NCBI RefSeq assembly: GCF_947503705.1
Contig: NZ_CANNES010000003.1
Span: 62,001 to 126,000 of the forward strand
Source of the DNA: an uncultured Tateyamaria sp.
Lineage (GTDB): Bacteria; Pseudomonadota; Alphaproteobacteria; Rhodobacterales; Rhodobacteraceae
Direction: 5' to 3'
DNA length: 64,000 nucleotides
Shown here in pieces: positions 15,600 through 23,860 of this stretch; positions within the stretch are counted from its first letter, which is position 1; every line of letters begins with the position of its first letter. A program made the translations under genes and the position numbers. The notes under the pieces were generated by a model. The model did no database searches, was not told where the DNA came from, and saw only the letters and a program-made list of their open reading frames with translations.

Positions 15600-15815
15600 T
15601 CAGTCGCGCCAGGTCGCGGGCACGTCCCAGATCGGTTTTGCCTCTTCGGCGGCGGCCCGTTTCACGCTCAGACCGATATCATCGAGCCGTGTGCTGTCCA
15701 GCTGAGCGAGAGCCCGGCGCGACCGCCAGACGTCGATCATTTTCACGATGGAAAAGCCACGTGCGGCGGGGCGGGAAAACTGGGTGCTGTGTGCGGTGCA
15801 ATCGGTCATGGCCAT
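15600..15815 (-). CDS. DUF1127-type small protein
   Basis: A 71-residue protein. The second half has the pattern IVKMIDVWRSRRALAQLDSTRLDDIGLS, split here as VWRSRRALAQLDS and RLDDIGLS, which is the DUF1127 (YjiS-like) motif with conserved Arg, Leu and Asp. Members of the family in other alphaproteobacteria are small arginine-rich proteins tied to sRNA and metabolism control. ATG 15815 has AGGAG eight bases upstream. It is divergent from the LysR gene. Confidence 0.78.
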   Translation of the reverse strand: MAMTDCTAHSTQFSRPAARGFSIVKMIDVWRSRRALAQLDSTRLDDIGLSVKRAAAEEAKPIWDVPATWRD

Positions 15816-15856
15816 GAGAGGTCTCCTTGGGTTCGCGTGATGGTTTGGTCGGTTAT

Positions 15857-15873
15857 CATCAATCTTGTTGATG
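15857..15873. promoter_or_regulatory. LysR-type operator candidate
   Basis: CATCAA TCTTG TTGATG is a perfect 6-5-6 palindrome in the 124-base gap between the DUF1127 and LysR genes. Size and position fit a LysR-type binding site that controls both promoters. Confidence 0.55.
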
Positions 15874-15939
15874 TATATGGCGGACTGTGGCACATTTTAA
15901 AAACGAATGTTTGTGACCCAAAACATCAAGGAATGTGAT

Positions 15940-16815
15940 ATGCGGAATTTGGACGTGACCACTCTGCGCTCTTTTGTGGCCGTGGCCGAAAGCGGGGGCG
16001 TCACGCGCGCCGCGGGCTTTCTCCACCTGACCCAGTCGGCTGTTTCGATGCAGCTCAAGCGGTTGGAGGAGGTTTTGGGCCTGGATCTCTTTGATCGGTC
16101 CGGGCGCTCGATTGCTCTGACCGCCTCGGGCGAGCAGTTGTTGGTCTATGCCCGCCGCATGGTGGCCCTCAATGACGAGGTGATCTCGCGGCTTACGGAT
16201 CAGGCCTATGAGGGAGAGATCACCCTGGGCGTGCCACATGACATCGTTTATCCTGCGATCCCGCGCGTGTTGAAGCAATTCCATGCGGCCTTTCCTAGGG
16301 TCAAGGTCCAGCTCGACAGCTCTTATACCCGCCGCCTCAAATCGGAATTCGCCAAAGGTGCGTGCGACATCATCCTGACCACCGAAACTGGCATGGACGC
16401 GGGCGGGGAAGAGCTTTGTATAAAGCCGCTGTGCTGGATTGGCGCGCCCGGCGGCTCGGCCTGGCGTCAGCGCCCCCTCAAGCTGGCCTTTGGGCGGCAA
16501 TGCACGTTCCGCCCGCGGGTGGTGGAGCGTCTGGATGAGGCGGACATTCCCTGGGATGTGGTGGTCGAGACCGAAAGCGACCGCACGATTGAGGCGACTG
16601 TCAGCGCCGATCTTGCGGTCCATACGATGATCGAAGGGACCGAGCCGCCGCACCTGGACCGGATCGACCATGGCGGCGTGCTGCCGGACCTGCCAGCGCA
16701 GCGGATTAACCTTTACGGGGCAGGGTCGTCGCAAAACGAGGTGCATGACGCGATGGTCAACCTGCTGCGCCGCGCCTTTGGGGCAACAGAGACGGCGCAA
16801 TTACGTGCAGTTTGA
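15940..16815 (+). CDS. LysR-family transcriptional regulator
   Basis: A 291-residue regulator. Residues 1-60 form the LysR winged helix-turn-helix (LRSFVAVAESGGVTRAAGF, LTQSAVSMQLKRLEEVLG, LFDRSGRSIALTASGE). The effector domain covers about 90-285 and contains GEITLGVPHDIVYPAIPRVL. ATG 15940 has AAGGA at 15929-15933. It is divergent from the DUF1127 gene with a palindrome between them, which suggests that this regulator controls that gene. Confidence 0.9.
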   Translation: MRNLDVTTLRSFVAVAESGGVTRAAGFLHLTQSAVSMQLKRLEEVLGLDLFDRSGRSIALTASGEQLLVYARRMVALNDEVISRLTDQAYEGEITLGVPHDIVYPAIPRVLKQFHAAFPRVKVQLDSSYTRRLKSEFAKGACDIILTTETGMDAGGEELCIKPLCWIGAPGGSAWRQRPLKLAFGRQCTFRPRVVERLDEADIPWDVVVETESDRTIEATVSADLAVHTMIEGTEPPHLDRIDHGGVLPDLPAQRINLYGAGSSQNEVHDAMVNLLRRAFGATETAQLRAV

Positions 16816-17280
16816 TCGCAGAGCGAATCGCGTTTCAGCGAGAAACACGGGCAAATCGGCGGATTCTCGCGTCGCGCTAACTGTTTTGTGACGCTGCTCT
16901 GCGGCACGGTGTGGGGTCTTGCAAGTCGGCGTGACACTCTGCTGTCGGTTGTGCCCGCCGTCAATGCTCCTAACGTGTTGATAGAACATGGACATTGCCG
17001 CGACGGTTGGGGCCGTTTCCATGCCCTTACAGTGCCAAGCCGCTCAAACCGTTAACGAAATTCGCGCAAATTATGCTGCGCCGGTCGACTTGACGTGAAC
17101 GTCAATTTGACCGCGCCTGATCTACCTTGGGTAGATTCCGTTGTATTTTCACCGCTTTCGGCCTATGGTTCCGCCACAACAGGGGTGCGGCGCCTTGCTC
17201 GGCTCTCTCCCGAACCAAGACAAAAAGTCTCGAAATGACCGTCAAATTGACGGCGACCTGGTGGAGCCTAGAGTATTCAG
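16816..17280 (+). other. 465-base intergenic leader with three palindromes
   Basis: No supported coding region. The last 190 bases hold TTGACGTGAACGTCAA (17090-17105), ATCTACC TTG GGTAGAT (17120-17136) and CCGTCAA A TTGACGG (17239-17253). The first and third share CGTCAA/TTGACG half-sites. They lie 28-191 bases before the XRE gene and are likely operators, possibly for autoregulation. Nothing definite is seen in 16816-17080. Confidence 0.6.
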
Positions 17281-17658
17281 ATGCCTCATATCGTAGATAT
17301 TCATGTCGGCAAACGTATCCGCCAACGGCGGTGGCTGATTGGGATGACCCAGCAGAAACTGGCGGACGAGGTGGGCATCAAGTTCCAGCAAATCCAGAAA
17401 TACGAAACCGGCGCCAACCGCGTCAGCGCATCGCGCCTTTGGGATATTGGTGAGGCAATGGGCGTGCCTGCGGCGTTCTTTTTCGAAGGGCTTGCGGGCA
17501 CAACCGGAACCAATGCAAGTGAACGCGCCAGTGATGCGCCAGCAGACATGTTGGGCGACAAAGAAGCGATGGATCTTGTGCGCACCTACTACGCGATCCC
17601 CGAAAACCAGCGTCGCCGGTTGTTCGAACTGGCCCGCGTCCTGAGCGACGTCGCCTGA
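17281..17658 (+). CDS. XRE-family helix-turn-helix regulator
   Basis: A 125-residue DNA-binding protein. Residues about 8-65 form an HTH_3 domain (VGKRIRQRRWLIGMTQQKLA, GIKFQQIQKYETGANRVSAS). The C-terminal 45 residues (MDLVRTYYAIPENQRRRLFELARVL region) form the short oligomerisation tail seen in the alphaproteobacterial PraR/PhrR-like group. The ribosome site is weak. The long leader with repeated CGTCAA half-sites suggests tight regulation. Confidence 0.85.
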   Translation: MPHIVDIHVGKRIRQRRWLIGMTQQKLADEVGIKFQQIQKYETGANRVSASRLWDIGEAMGVPAAFFFEGLAGTTGTNASERASDAPADMLGDKEAMDLVRTYYAIPENQRRRLFELARVLSDVA

Positions 17659-17711
17659 ATTAACGCATTGCAGGACTTGCGCGGGGGCCTGACCTCTGGC
17701 ACGCCCGGAGC

Positions 17712-18506
17712 ATGACTTACGATATCGATGAACTCAAGAGCGTGGCCAATGCGTTGGCGGATGCCGCACGCGCGGCGATCCTTCCACATTTTCGCACTGC
17801 TGATCTGCGCACCGACAACAAGCTGGATGACGGCTATGACCCTGTGACCGTCGCTGATCGCGCCGCCGAAGAGGCAATGCGCGCCGTCTTGGCCGACCGT
17901 CGGCCAGATGATGCGATTGTGGGCGAAGAGTTTGGGAATGCTGTCGGCACCAGTGGTCTGACATGGGTTTTGGACCCGATTGACGGGACGCGCGGGTTTG
18001 TTGCGGGCACCCCGACCTGGGGCGTTTTGATCGCTGTGGGCCCCGACAGCGGCCCGGTTCTGGGCATCATTGATCAGCCATATATCGGAGAGCGTTTCAT
18101 CGGGGCTGCCGGGGCGGCCCAGATGATCGGACCCCATGGCCGCGGCCTGATCCGCACGCGGACAACGACCGATCTGTCCTCGTCCGTTTTATTCACCACC
18201 TTTCCCGAAGTGGGCACGCCGCAGGATCGGGCAAGTTTTGAAGCCGTGGCCCGGCACGCCAAACTGGTGCGCTATGGTATGGACTGCTATGCCTATGCGT
18301 TGTTGGCGGCGGGCCAGATTGATTTGGTGATTGAGGCCGGTTTGAACAGCTATGATATTCAAGCGCCAATTGCCTTGATAGAGGCGGCGGGCGGCATCGT
18401 GACCGACTGGGCGGGTGGCCCGGTTCATCAAGGCGGGCGTGCCCTTGCGGCGGCAAATGCCGATATTCATGCCGCAGCTCTGGTGATCTTGCAGGGCAGC
18501 GCATGA
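17712..18506 (+). CDS. hisN: histidinol-phosphatase, inositol monophosphatase family
   Basis: A 264-residue Mg-dependent phosphatase. It shows YDPVTVADRAAEEAMR and the metal motifs GEEFGN, DPIDGTRGFVAGTPTWG and a C-terminal GLNSYDIQAPIALIEAAGG, where inositol monophosphatases usually have WDxA(A/P). The DPIDGTRGF form, with Arg rather than Asn, is typical of HisN-type histidinol-phosphatases and so favours that function. The stop overlaps the next start by four bases (ATGA). Confidence 0.85.
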   Translation: MTYDIDELKSVANALADAARAAILPHFRTADLRTDNKLDDGYDPVTVADRAAEEAMRAVLADRRPDDAIVGEEFGNAVGTSGLTWVLDPIDGTRGFVAGTPTWGVLIAVGPDSGPVLGIIDQPYIGERFIGAAGAAQMIGPHGRGLIRTRTTTDLSSSVLFTTFPEVGTPQDRASFEAVARHAKLVRYGMDCYAYALLAAGQIDLVIEAGLNSYDIQAPIALIEAAGGIVTDWAGGPVHQGGRALAAANADIHAAALVILQGSA

Positions 18507-19843
18507 ACGAATGGTTGATCCGCGACGCGTCCCACATCGTGACGATGGACGATGACCGGCGCGAGTTGACAGGCGCGGATATCCTGATCCGCGATGGCGT
18601 GATTGTCGAAGTTGGCCAGGACTTGCACAGCGAGGGCGAGGTCGTGCTGGCCCAAGGCTGTGTCGTGACGCCGGGCCTCGTGAATACGCACCACCACCTG
18701 TACCAAACGTTGACGCGGGCGGTGCCAGCGGCTCAGGATGCGCTGCTTTTTGGGTGGCTGCAAACGCTCTATCCGATCTGGGCGGGGTTCACGCCTGAGC
18801 ATATGAATATCTCGGCTCAGGTTGGGCTCGCTGAATTGGCGCTGTCAGGTTGCACGCTGAGCACGGATCATTTGTACCTCTATCCAAATGGCAGCCGGTT
18901 GGAGGATACGATCGAGGCGGCGGCGGCCGTTGGCCTGCGCTTTCACCCCACGCGTGGGTCAATGAGCATTGGCGAAAGCGATGGTGGCCTGCCCCCCGAC
19001 GCGCTGGTCGAGGATGAAGCTGCCATTCTTGAAGATTGCATTCGCGTTATCGACGCTTTTCATGACCCCGCGCCGGGGGCGATGTGCCGGGTGGGCGTGG
19101 CCCCCTGTTCGCCCTTTTCGGTCAGTCGGGAGTTGATGCGCGACGCAGCCCTATTGGCGCGGGACAAGGGGGTGATGCTGCACACTCATCTGGCGGAAAA
19201 CGACGAGGATGTCGCCTATTCGCTGGAAAAATTCGGCTGTCGGCCTGGGCAATATGCCCAGGACCTGGGCTGGACCGGTCCGGATGTGTGGCATGCCCAT
19301 TGCGTGAAATTGGATGCCTCCGAGATCGCCCTTTTTGCTGAAACGGGCACGGGCGTGGCGCATTGCCCGTGCTCAAATTGCAGGTTGGGGTCGGGCATTG
19401 CGCCGGTGCGAGCCATGCGGGATGCGGGCGTGTCTGTGGGCTTGGGCGTGGATGGATCGGCCAGCAATGATGCCAGCAATCTGGTGGCGGAGGCGCGCCA
19501 ATCGATGCTGTTACAACGCGTGGCCAATGGGGCGGACGCTATGAGCGCGCGTGAAGCGCTTGAAATTGCGACACGGGGTGGCGCAAATATGCTCGGGCGG
19601 CCCGATTGCGGCAGGATTTCACCGGGATGTCGCGCAGATATTGCAATATGGGACGTCTCGGGCATAGTCGCCGCCGGAAGCTGGGACCCGGCGGCGTTGT
19701 TGCTGGCAGGCCCAACGACTGCACGTGATGTGTTTGTTGAAGGACGACAGGTGGTCCGCGACGGGCATTTGGTAAACATTAACCTCGGCGCGGTACTCAA
19801 GCGCCAGTCCGCATTGGTGCGGCAATTGAGCGAAGGGCAGTAG
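18503..19843 (+). CDS. 8-oxoguanine deaminase (amidohydrolase superfamily)
   Basis: A 446-residue metal-dependent deaminase. VTPGLVNTHHHLYQTLTRA carries the metal-binding HxH motif, HTHLAEN the third His, WHAHCVKLD the fourth, and VGLGVDGSASNDASN the catalytic Asp. The Asn-Asp-Ala pattern after GVDGS and the HHHLYQ motif match the 8-oxoguanine deaminase/hydroxydechloroatrazine hydrolase branch, so 8-oxoguanine to urate-type salvage is likely. It is coupled to hisN by four bases. A guanine deaminase lies 1.8 kb downstream on the other strand. Confidence 0.82.
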   Translation: MNEWLIRDASHIVTMDDDRRELTGADILIRDGVIVEVGQDLHSEGEVVLAQGCVVTPGLVNTHHHLYQTLTRAVPAAQDALLFGWLQTLYPIWAGFTPEHMNISAQVGLAELALSGCTLSTDHLYLYPNGSRLEDTIEAAAAVGLRFHPTRGSMSIGESDGGLPPDALVEDEAAILEDCIRVIDAFHDPAPGAMCRVGVAPCSPFSVSRELMRDAALLARDKGVMLHTHLAENDEDVAYSLEKFGCRPGQYAQDLGWTGPDVWHAHCVKLDASEIALFAETGTGVAHCPCSNCRLGSGIAPVRAMRDAGVSVGLGVDGSASNDASNLVAEARQSMLLQRVANGADAMSAREALEIATRGGANMLGRPDCGRISPGCRADIAIWDVSGIVAAGSWDPAALLLAGPTTARDVFVEGRQVVRDGHLVNINLGAVLKRQSALVRQLSEGQ

Positions 19844-20266
19844 ATGAAGATTGGAATTCTGAGCATCATCATGATGCTGATGGCAGGTATGGCAGCGGCC
19901 AATTCGGGCGTGCTGGCGGCGGTGAACGCAGAGCGCAAGGCAAACGGGCGTGCGGCACTGTCATATGACTCACGGCTTGAGGCCGCAGCACAGGCCCACG
20001 CCAAGGATATGGCGCGGCACGGATTCATGAGCCACACTGGTTCGGACGGGTCTGATTTGGCAAAGCGGCTGAAGCGGGTCGGCTACAACTACTGCTTTGG
20101 CGCGGAAAACGTGGCCTTTGGCCAGCAGTCCCTGCCTGCGGTGATGACCGCGTGGATGAATTCCAGTGGGCACCGCAAGAATATCCTGAGCCGCAAGGCA
20201 AAATCGGTGGGGGTGGCCCGCGCCACCGGTGATCGCTGGGTCATGGTGTTGGGCGCGTCCTGCTAG
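19844..20266 (+). CDS. secreted CAP-domain (SCP/PR-1) protein
   Basis: A 140-residue protein with a signal peptide (cleavage near residue 18, after MAAA). The CAP core is complete: LAAVNAERKANGRAALSYD, HAKDMARHGFMSHTGSDG, GAENVAFGQ and WMNSSGHRKNILS. Two cysteines may form a disulfide. The function of bacterial CAP proteins is mostly unknown. The ATG follows directly on the stop of the deaminase gene (TAGATG) with GAAGGGCAG before it. Copy 2 of the double-hairpin element begins six bases after its stop. Confidence 0.85.
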   Translation: MKIGILSIIMMLMAGMAAANSGVLAAVNAERKANGRAALSYDSRLEAAAQAHAKDMARHGFMSHTGSDGSDLAKRLKRVGYNYCFGAENVAFGQQSLPAVMTAWMNSSGHRKNILSRKAKSVGVARATGDRWVMVLGASC

Positions 20267-20272
20267 GCGCTG

Positions 20273-20324
20273 GCGTTTTCCGATGATCGGAAAACGGCCG
20301 GAATTTGTGTCAAATTCCGTTGCG
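20273..20324. repeat. double-hairpin extragenic element, copy 2
   Basis: Hairpin A has arms 20274-20282 and 20288-20296 and is identical to copy 1. Hairpin B has arms CGGAATTT (20299-20306) and AAATTCCG (20312-20319) around GTGTC. Compared with copy 1, both changed bases keep a base pair (C-G to T-A). The 3' half of hairpin B overlaps the last codons and the stop codon of guaD on the other strand. Confidence 0.85.
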
Positions 20325-21605
20325 CTGGCGTTGACCGGACACCCAGACTTGGGCGATGGCGCGGTCGTCGCCCATCATGATCGTGGCAAAGACGGCGTCC
20401 CAGATGTCCCGCGCCTGGGCGCTGCGCTGCGCAATGGCGGGGGTGGAGGCGAGATTTAATACGCATATGTCCGCCTCCTTGCCCACAGAAATCGCGCCGA
20501 CCTTTTCTTGCATATGCAGAACCTGTGCCGATCCGGCTGTTGCCAGCCACAGCAACTGCCGGGCGTGCAGGGCGGTCCCGCGCAATTGGGCGATCTCATA
20601 GGCGGCCGCCATCGTCCGCAGCATCGAAAAGGACGACCCGCCGCCGGTATCGGTGGCCAATCCCAGCGAAATCCGCCGCGCAGCGAGACCCGCCACATCC
20701 ATCAACCCTGACCCGATAAACGTATTTGAGGTCGGGCAATGGGCCAATCCGGCCCCAACTTCGGCCAACCGGTCCACTTCGCGTGGCGTCAAATGGATGG
20801 CGTGCCCGTACACTCCGCGCGCACCCAAAAGGCCATGCGCCTCGTATGTGTCCAGATAATCCCGCGCCTCCGGGTAAAGCTCTGACACCCAGGCGATTTC
20901 GTCCACCTGTTCAGACAGATGCGTTTGCATCAGGCACTCAGGATGCTCCGCCCAAAGCGCGCCCAACGCTGACATCTGGGCAGGCGTGGAGGTCGGTGAA
21001 AAGCGCGGTGTGATCGCATATTCCGCGCGCCCGACGCCATGCCATTTCTCCAGCAACGCCTTGCTGTCGTCATAGGCCAATTGCGCCGTGTCCCGCAGAT
21101 CATCCGGCGCGTTACGGTCCATACAGGTCTTGCCTGCAGCAACACGCATTGCGCGCGCTTGCGCCGCTTCGAAAAACGCATCTACCGAGGACGGATGGAT
21201 CGTGGTGAAGGAGGCCACTGTCGTTGTTCCGTTGTCCAGCAGCAGATCCAGGTAACGACCTGCAACATCGGTCGCATAGGCAGGGTCACCAAAACGCGCC
21301 TCTTCGGGGAAGGTGTAAGTGTTCAGCCAGTCGATCAACTGCTTGCCCCAGGAAGCAATCATTGCAGTTTGGGGGTAGTGGGCATGCGCATCAACAAATC
21401 CGGGCATGATCAGATTGTCACCATGGGCGTGTTCTGTGGCGTCAGGTGCTGCGGCGCGCAGGTCGTCGGCAGGCCCGAGGGCCGTTATATGCCCTGCCTC
21501 GATCAACACCCCATGGCTGGGCGCAATCTGCACGGCGTCGGGGTCCAAGAACGGGTCGCCATGGGTCAATAGCACGTGGCCGGTCAGGAGTGTTTGCTGG
21601 GTCAT
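20310..21605 (-). CDS. guaD: guanine deaminase
   Basis: A 431-residue zinc enzyme that converts guanine to xanthine. The metal and catalytic residues appear as MPGFVDAHAHYPQTAMIASWG, QTHLSEQVDEI, YGHAIHLTPRE, CPTSNTFIGSGL and LATDTGGGSSFSML, which together are diagnostic of GuaD rather than other amidohydrolases. Full length. The last three residues (Asn-Gly-Ile) and the stop codon are encoded inside the dispersed double-hairpin element, so the C-terminus may have been altered by its insertion. Confidence 0.92.
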   Translation of the reverse strand: MTQQTLLTGHVLLTHGDPFLDPDAVQIAPSHGVLIEAGHITALGPADDLRAAAPDATEHAHGDNLIMPGFVDAHAHYPQTAMIASWGKQLIDWLNTYTFPEEARFGDPAYATDVAGRYLDLLLDNGTTTVASFTTIHPSSVDAFFEAAQARAMRVAAGKTCMDRNAPDDLRDTAQLAYDDSKALLEKWHGVGRAEYAITPRFSPTSTPAQMSALGALWAEHPECLMQTHLSEQVDEIAWVSELYPEARDYLDTYEAHGLLGARGVYGHAIHLTPREVDRLAEVGAGLAHCPTSNTFIGSGLMDVAGLAARRISLGLATDTGGGSSFSMLRTMAAAYEIAQLRGTALHARQLLWLATAGSAQVLHMQEKVGAISVGKEADICVLNLASTPAIAQRSAQARDIWDAVFATIMMGDDRAIAQVWVSGQRQRNGI

Positions 21606-21733
21606 ATGATCAGCCTATAAGCCTGCGCGCGGCATGGCGCAATTGGAAGGCGTGGCCCTCGCCTCACGGCTTTGGCGACGGTTGTATCCGCAAATGCGCC
21701 GCCCTATGGTCAAGGCTGCAGCAAGGGGCCCCT

Positions 21734-23128
21734 ATGTCGGAAGAGATCGAGCAAAGCGCCGAGAGCGCGGACGACAACGCCTATCAACTGGGCCGCAAAG
21801 ACGTCTCGGCGATCCTGTATGCCGTGGATATTGAGGACCGCGCGCAGCTGACCAAGCTGATGGAGCCACTCCATGCTGCTGATATTGCAGACCTTTTGGA
21901 GCAGATCAACGCCTTTGACAGGTCACGCCTGATCCGCCTTTATGACCGCGAGTTTGACGGCGACATTTTGTCGGAACTCGACGAATCGATCCGCGAAGAG
22001 GTCATTGCCGTCCTGAAACCCGCCGTTCTGGCCGACGCGGTCCGCGATCTGGACAGTGACGATGTGGTCGACCTGATCGAGGACCTGGACGACGCCCAGC
22101 AAGAGGTCATTCTGGACGCGCTGGAGGATGCCGACCGGGCGTTGGTCGAGCAATCGCTGGCCTTCCCGGAATACTCCGCCGGCCGCCTTATGCAGCGCGA
22201 AGTCGTCATGGCGCCCGAGCATTGGACCGTCGGCGAAGCCATCGACCGGTTGCGCAGCGCGGAAGAAGACGATCTGCCCAACCAGTTCTATCATCTGGTG
22301 CTGGTTGACCCACGCTTGCATCCGGTGGGCAATGTGACTTTGGGCAAGCTGATGCGTTCGCGTCGCGAGGTGCCGCTGGCCGATCTTATGGAAGAAACCT
22401 TTCAGGTCATTCCAGCCAGCCAGGACGAAAGCGACGTTGCCTATGCGTTCAACCAATACCACCTCATCTCGGCCCCCGTCGTCGATGACGAGGGGCGTTT
22501 GATCGGGGCGATCACCATTGATGACGCGATGGCCGTTCTGGACGAAGAGCATGAGGAAGACATCCTGCGCCTGGCCGGTGTGGGCGAGGAATCGGCCTTG
22601 TCGGACAGTGTCCGCGAAACGACCAAGCGGCGCATTCCATGGTTGGCGGTGAACCTTGTGACCTCGATCCTGGCCTCGCTTGTGATTGCGCAATTCGAGA
22701 TGGCGTTGGCCCAGATCGTGGCTCTGGCCGTGCTGATGCCCATCGTGGCCTCCATGGGGGGGAATGCGGGTACGCAGTCGCTCACTGTAGCGGTTCGCGC
22801 GCTGGCCACCAAGGATTTGACCGGCGCCAACGTGTGGCGCGTCATCCGGCGCGAGGTGATCGTGGGCCTGATCAATGGCATGATTTTTGCGGTTGTCATG
22901 GGCATCGTTGGCGTGATCTGGTTCGGCTCGCCCGCGCTTGGCTATGTGATTGCCGCGGCCATGGTCGTCAACATGGTGGTGGCGGGCTTGGCGGGTACCG
23001 TCATTCCCGTGATCCTGGATCGCGTTGGCATTGATCCCGCGTTGGCCTCGGGCGCTTTTGTGACCACTGTAACCGATGTGGTTGGCTTCTTTGCCTTTTT
23101 GGGCCTCGCGGCTCTGGTTCTGCTGTGA
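21734..23128 (+). CDS. mgtE: magnesium transporter MgtE
   Basis: A 464-residue Mg2+ channel. The order is the usual one: an acidic MgtE-N superhelical domain (about 15-130), two CBS domains (about 140-265) that sense cytosolic Mg2+, a connecting helix, and five membrane segments from about residue 295. The pore signature VLMPIVASMGGNAGTQSLTV is intact. ATG 21734 has AAGGGG at 21723-21728; the open frame upstream of that is not MgtE-like. Confidence 0.95.
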   Translation: MSEEIEQSAESADDNAYQLGRKDVSAILYAVDIEDRAQLTKLMEPLHAADIADLLEQINAFDRSRLIRLYDREFDGDILSELDESIREEVIAVLKPAVLADAVRDLDSDDVVDLIEDLDDAQQEVILDALEDADRALVEQSLAFPEYSAGRLMQREVVMAPEHWTVGEAIDRLRSAEEDDLPNQFYHLVLVDPRLHPVGNVTLGKLMRSRREVPLADLMEETFQVIPASQDESDVAYAFNQYHLISAPVVDDEGRLIGAITIDDAMAVLDEEHEEDILRLAGVGEESALSDSVRETTKRRIPWLAVNLVTSILASLVIAQFEMALAQIVALAVLMPIVASMGGNAGTQSLTVAVRALATKDLTGANVWRVIRREVIVGLINGMIFAVVMGIVGVIWFGSPALGYVIAAAMVVNMVVAGLAGTVIPVILDRVGIDPALASGAFVTTVTDVVGFFAFLGLAALVLL

Positions 23129-23150
23129 GCCGGTGGACTGACGCTGTTGC

Positions 23151-23189
23151 GGGCTGCGCCGCAATGCGCCCCACCCACCGTCCCATGGG
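23151..23189. repeat. ACCCACCG-type intergenic motif, copy 1
   Basis: CTGCG, then GCGCCCCACCCACCG, one variable base and CCCATGGG. About 30 of 38 positions match the gap between ppx and ppk at 60017-60054. It sits between mgtE and the cyclo-ligase gene, close before the start codon of the latter. Confidence 0.45.
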
Positions 23190-23198
23190 CGTGGCACA

Positions 23199-23777
23199 AT
23201 GGACCTGACCGTGGCAAAGGCGGCAGCGCGCAAGGCCGCCTTTGCCGCGCGTAAGGCGGCGTTTGACCTTGATGCGGGCGGGGCGTGTGGCTTGTTATCT
23301 TCGGTTCTGGCGGGCTATCGCGGCGTAGCTTTGGCCGGCTACATGCCGATCCGGTCAGAGATTTCACCCTTGCCTGCTATGGCCGAAGCGGCCGCCCATG
23401 GGCCGGTATGTGTGCCTGTCATCATGGCAGCGGGCGCGCCTTTGCGCTTTTCGCGCTGGGCGCCGGATGGGCCGCTGCGCGACGGCCCCTTTGGGGCGCG
23501 TGTGCCGGAGACGGATGATTTCCTCGACCCAGAGATCGTCATTGTTCCTTTGGTGGCCTTCACCCGGGCGGGGGGGCGGTTGGGCTATGGTGGCGGCTTC
23601 TATGACCGCACGTTGGAGAGGCTGCGCGCGCGGCGCGCGACCTTGGCCATCGGATTTGCCTATGGTGCGCAAGAAGCCGAAGCATTGCCGCTGGAGCCGA
23701 CCGACCAACCCCTCGACCTGATCGTGACCGAACGGGAAGTGATCGAGGGTGCTGGCCGCTCTGCCCCTTGGCGCTGA
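23199..23777 (+). CDS. 5-formyltetrahydrofolate cyclo-ligase
   Basis: A 192-residue ATP-dependent enzyme that turns 5-formyl-THF into 5,10-methenyl-THF. GYMPIRSEISPLPAM binds the substrate, and GGRLGYGGGFYDRTLERL is the family's ATP and phosphate motif. Length is typical. The N-terminal 25 residues are repetitive (KAAARKAAFAARKAAF). In many proteobacteria this gene lies next to the 6S RNA gene; I do not see a convincing 6S RNA in the 70-base gap upstream. Confidence 0.9.
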   Translation: MDLTVAKAAARKAAFAARKAAFDLDAGGACGLLSSVLAGYRGVALAGYMPIRSEISPLPAMAEAAAHGPVCVPVIMAAGAPLRFSRWAPDGPLRDGPFGARVPETDDFLDPEIVIVPLVAFTRAGGRLGYGGGFYDRTLERLRARRATLAIGFAYGAQEAEALPLEPTDQPLDLIVTEREVIEGAGRSAPWR

Positions 23778-23860
23778 CGCGCCGTCGCCCGAGACGTTTT
23801 CGCTAGCAGAATGATGGGTTCTGACTTGCCGTGGCCGTGAGGGCGCACTAGGCCTATGCC

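Noticed and set aside
21725-21732. GGGGCCCC palindrome before mgtE
   Set aside because: Eight bases in GC-rich DNA at a ribosome site; more likely chance than an operator or a Mg riboswitch, for which I see no matching structure.
23129-23198. 6S RNA next to the 5-formyl-THF cyclo-ligase gene
   Set aside because: The gap is only 70 bases, too short for 6S RNA, and no long central bulge structure is visible.
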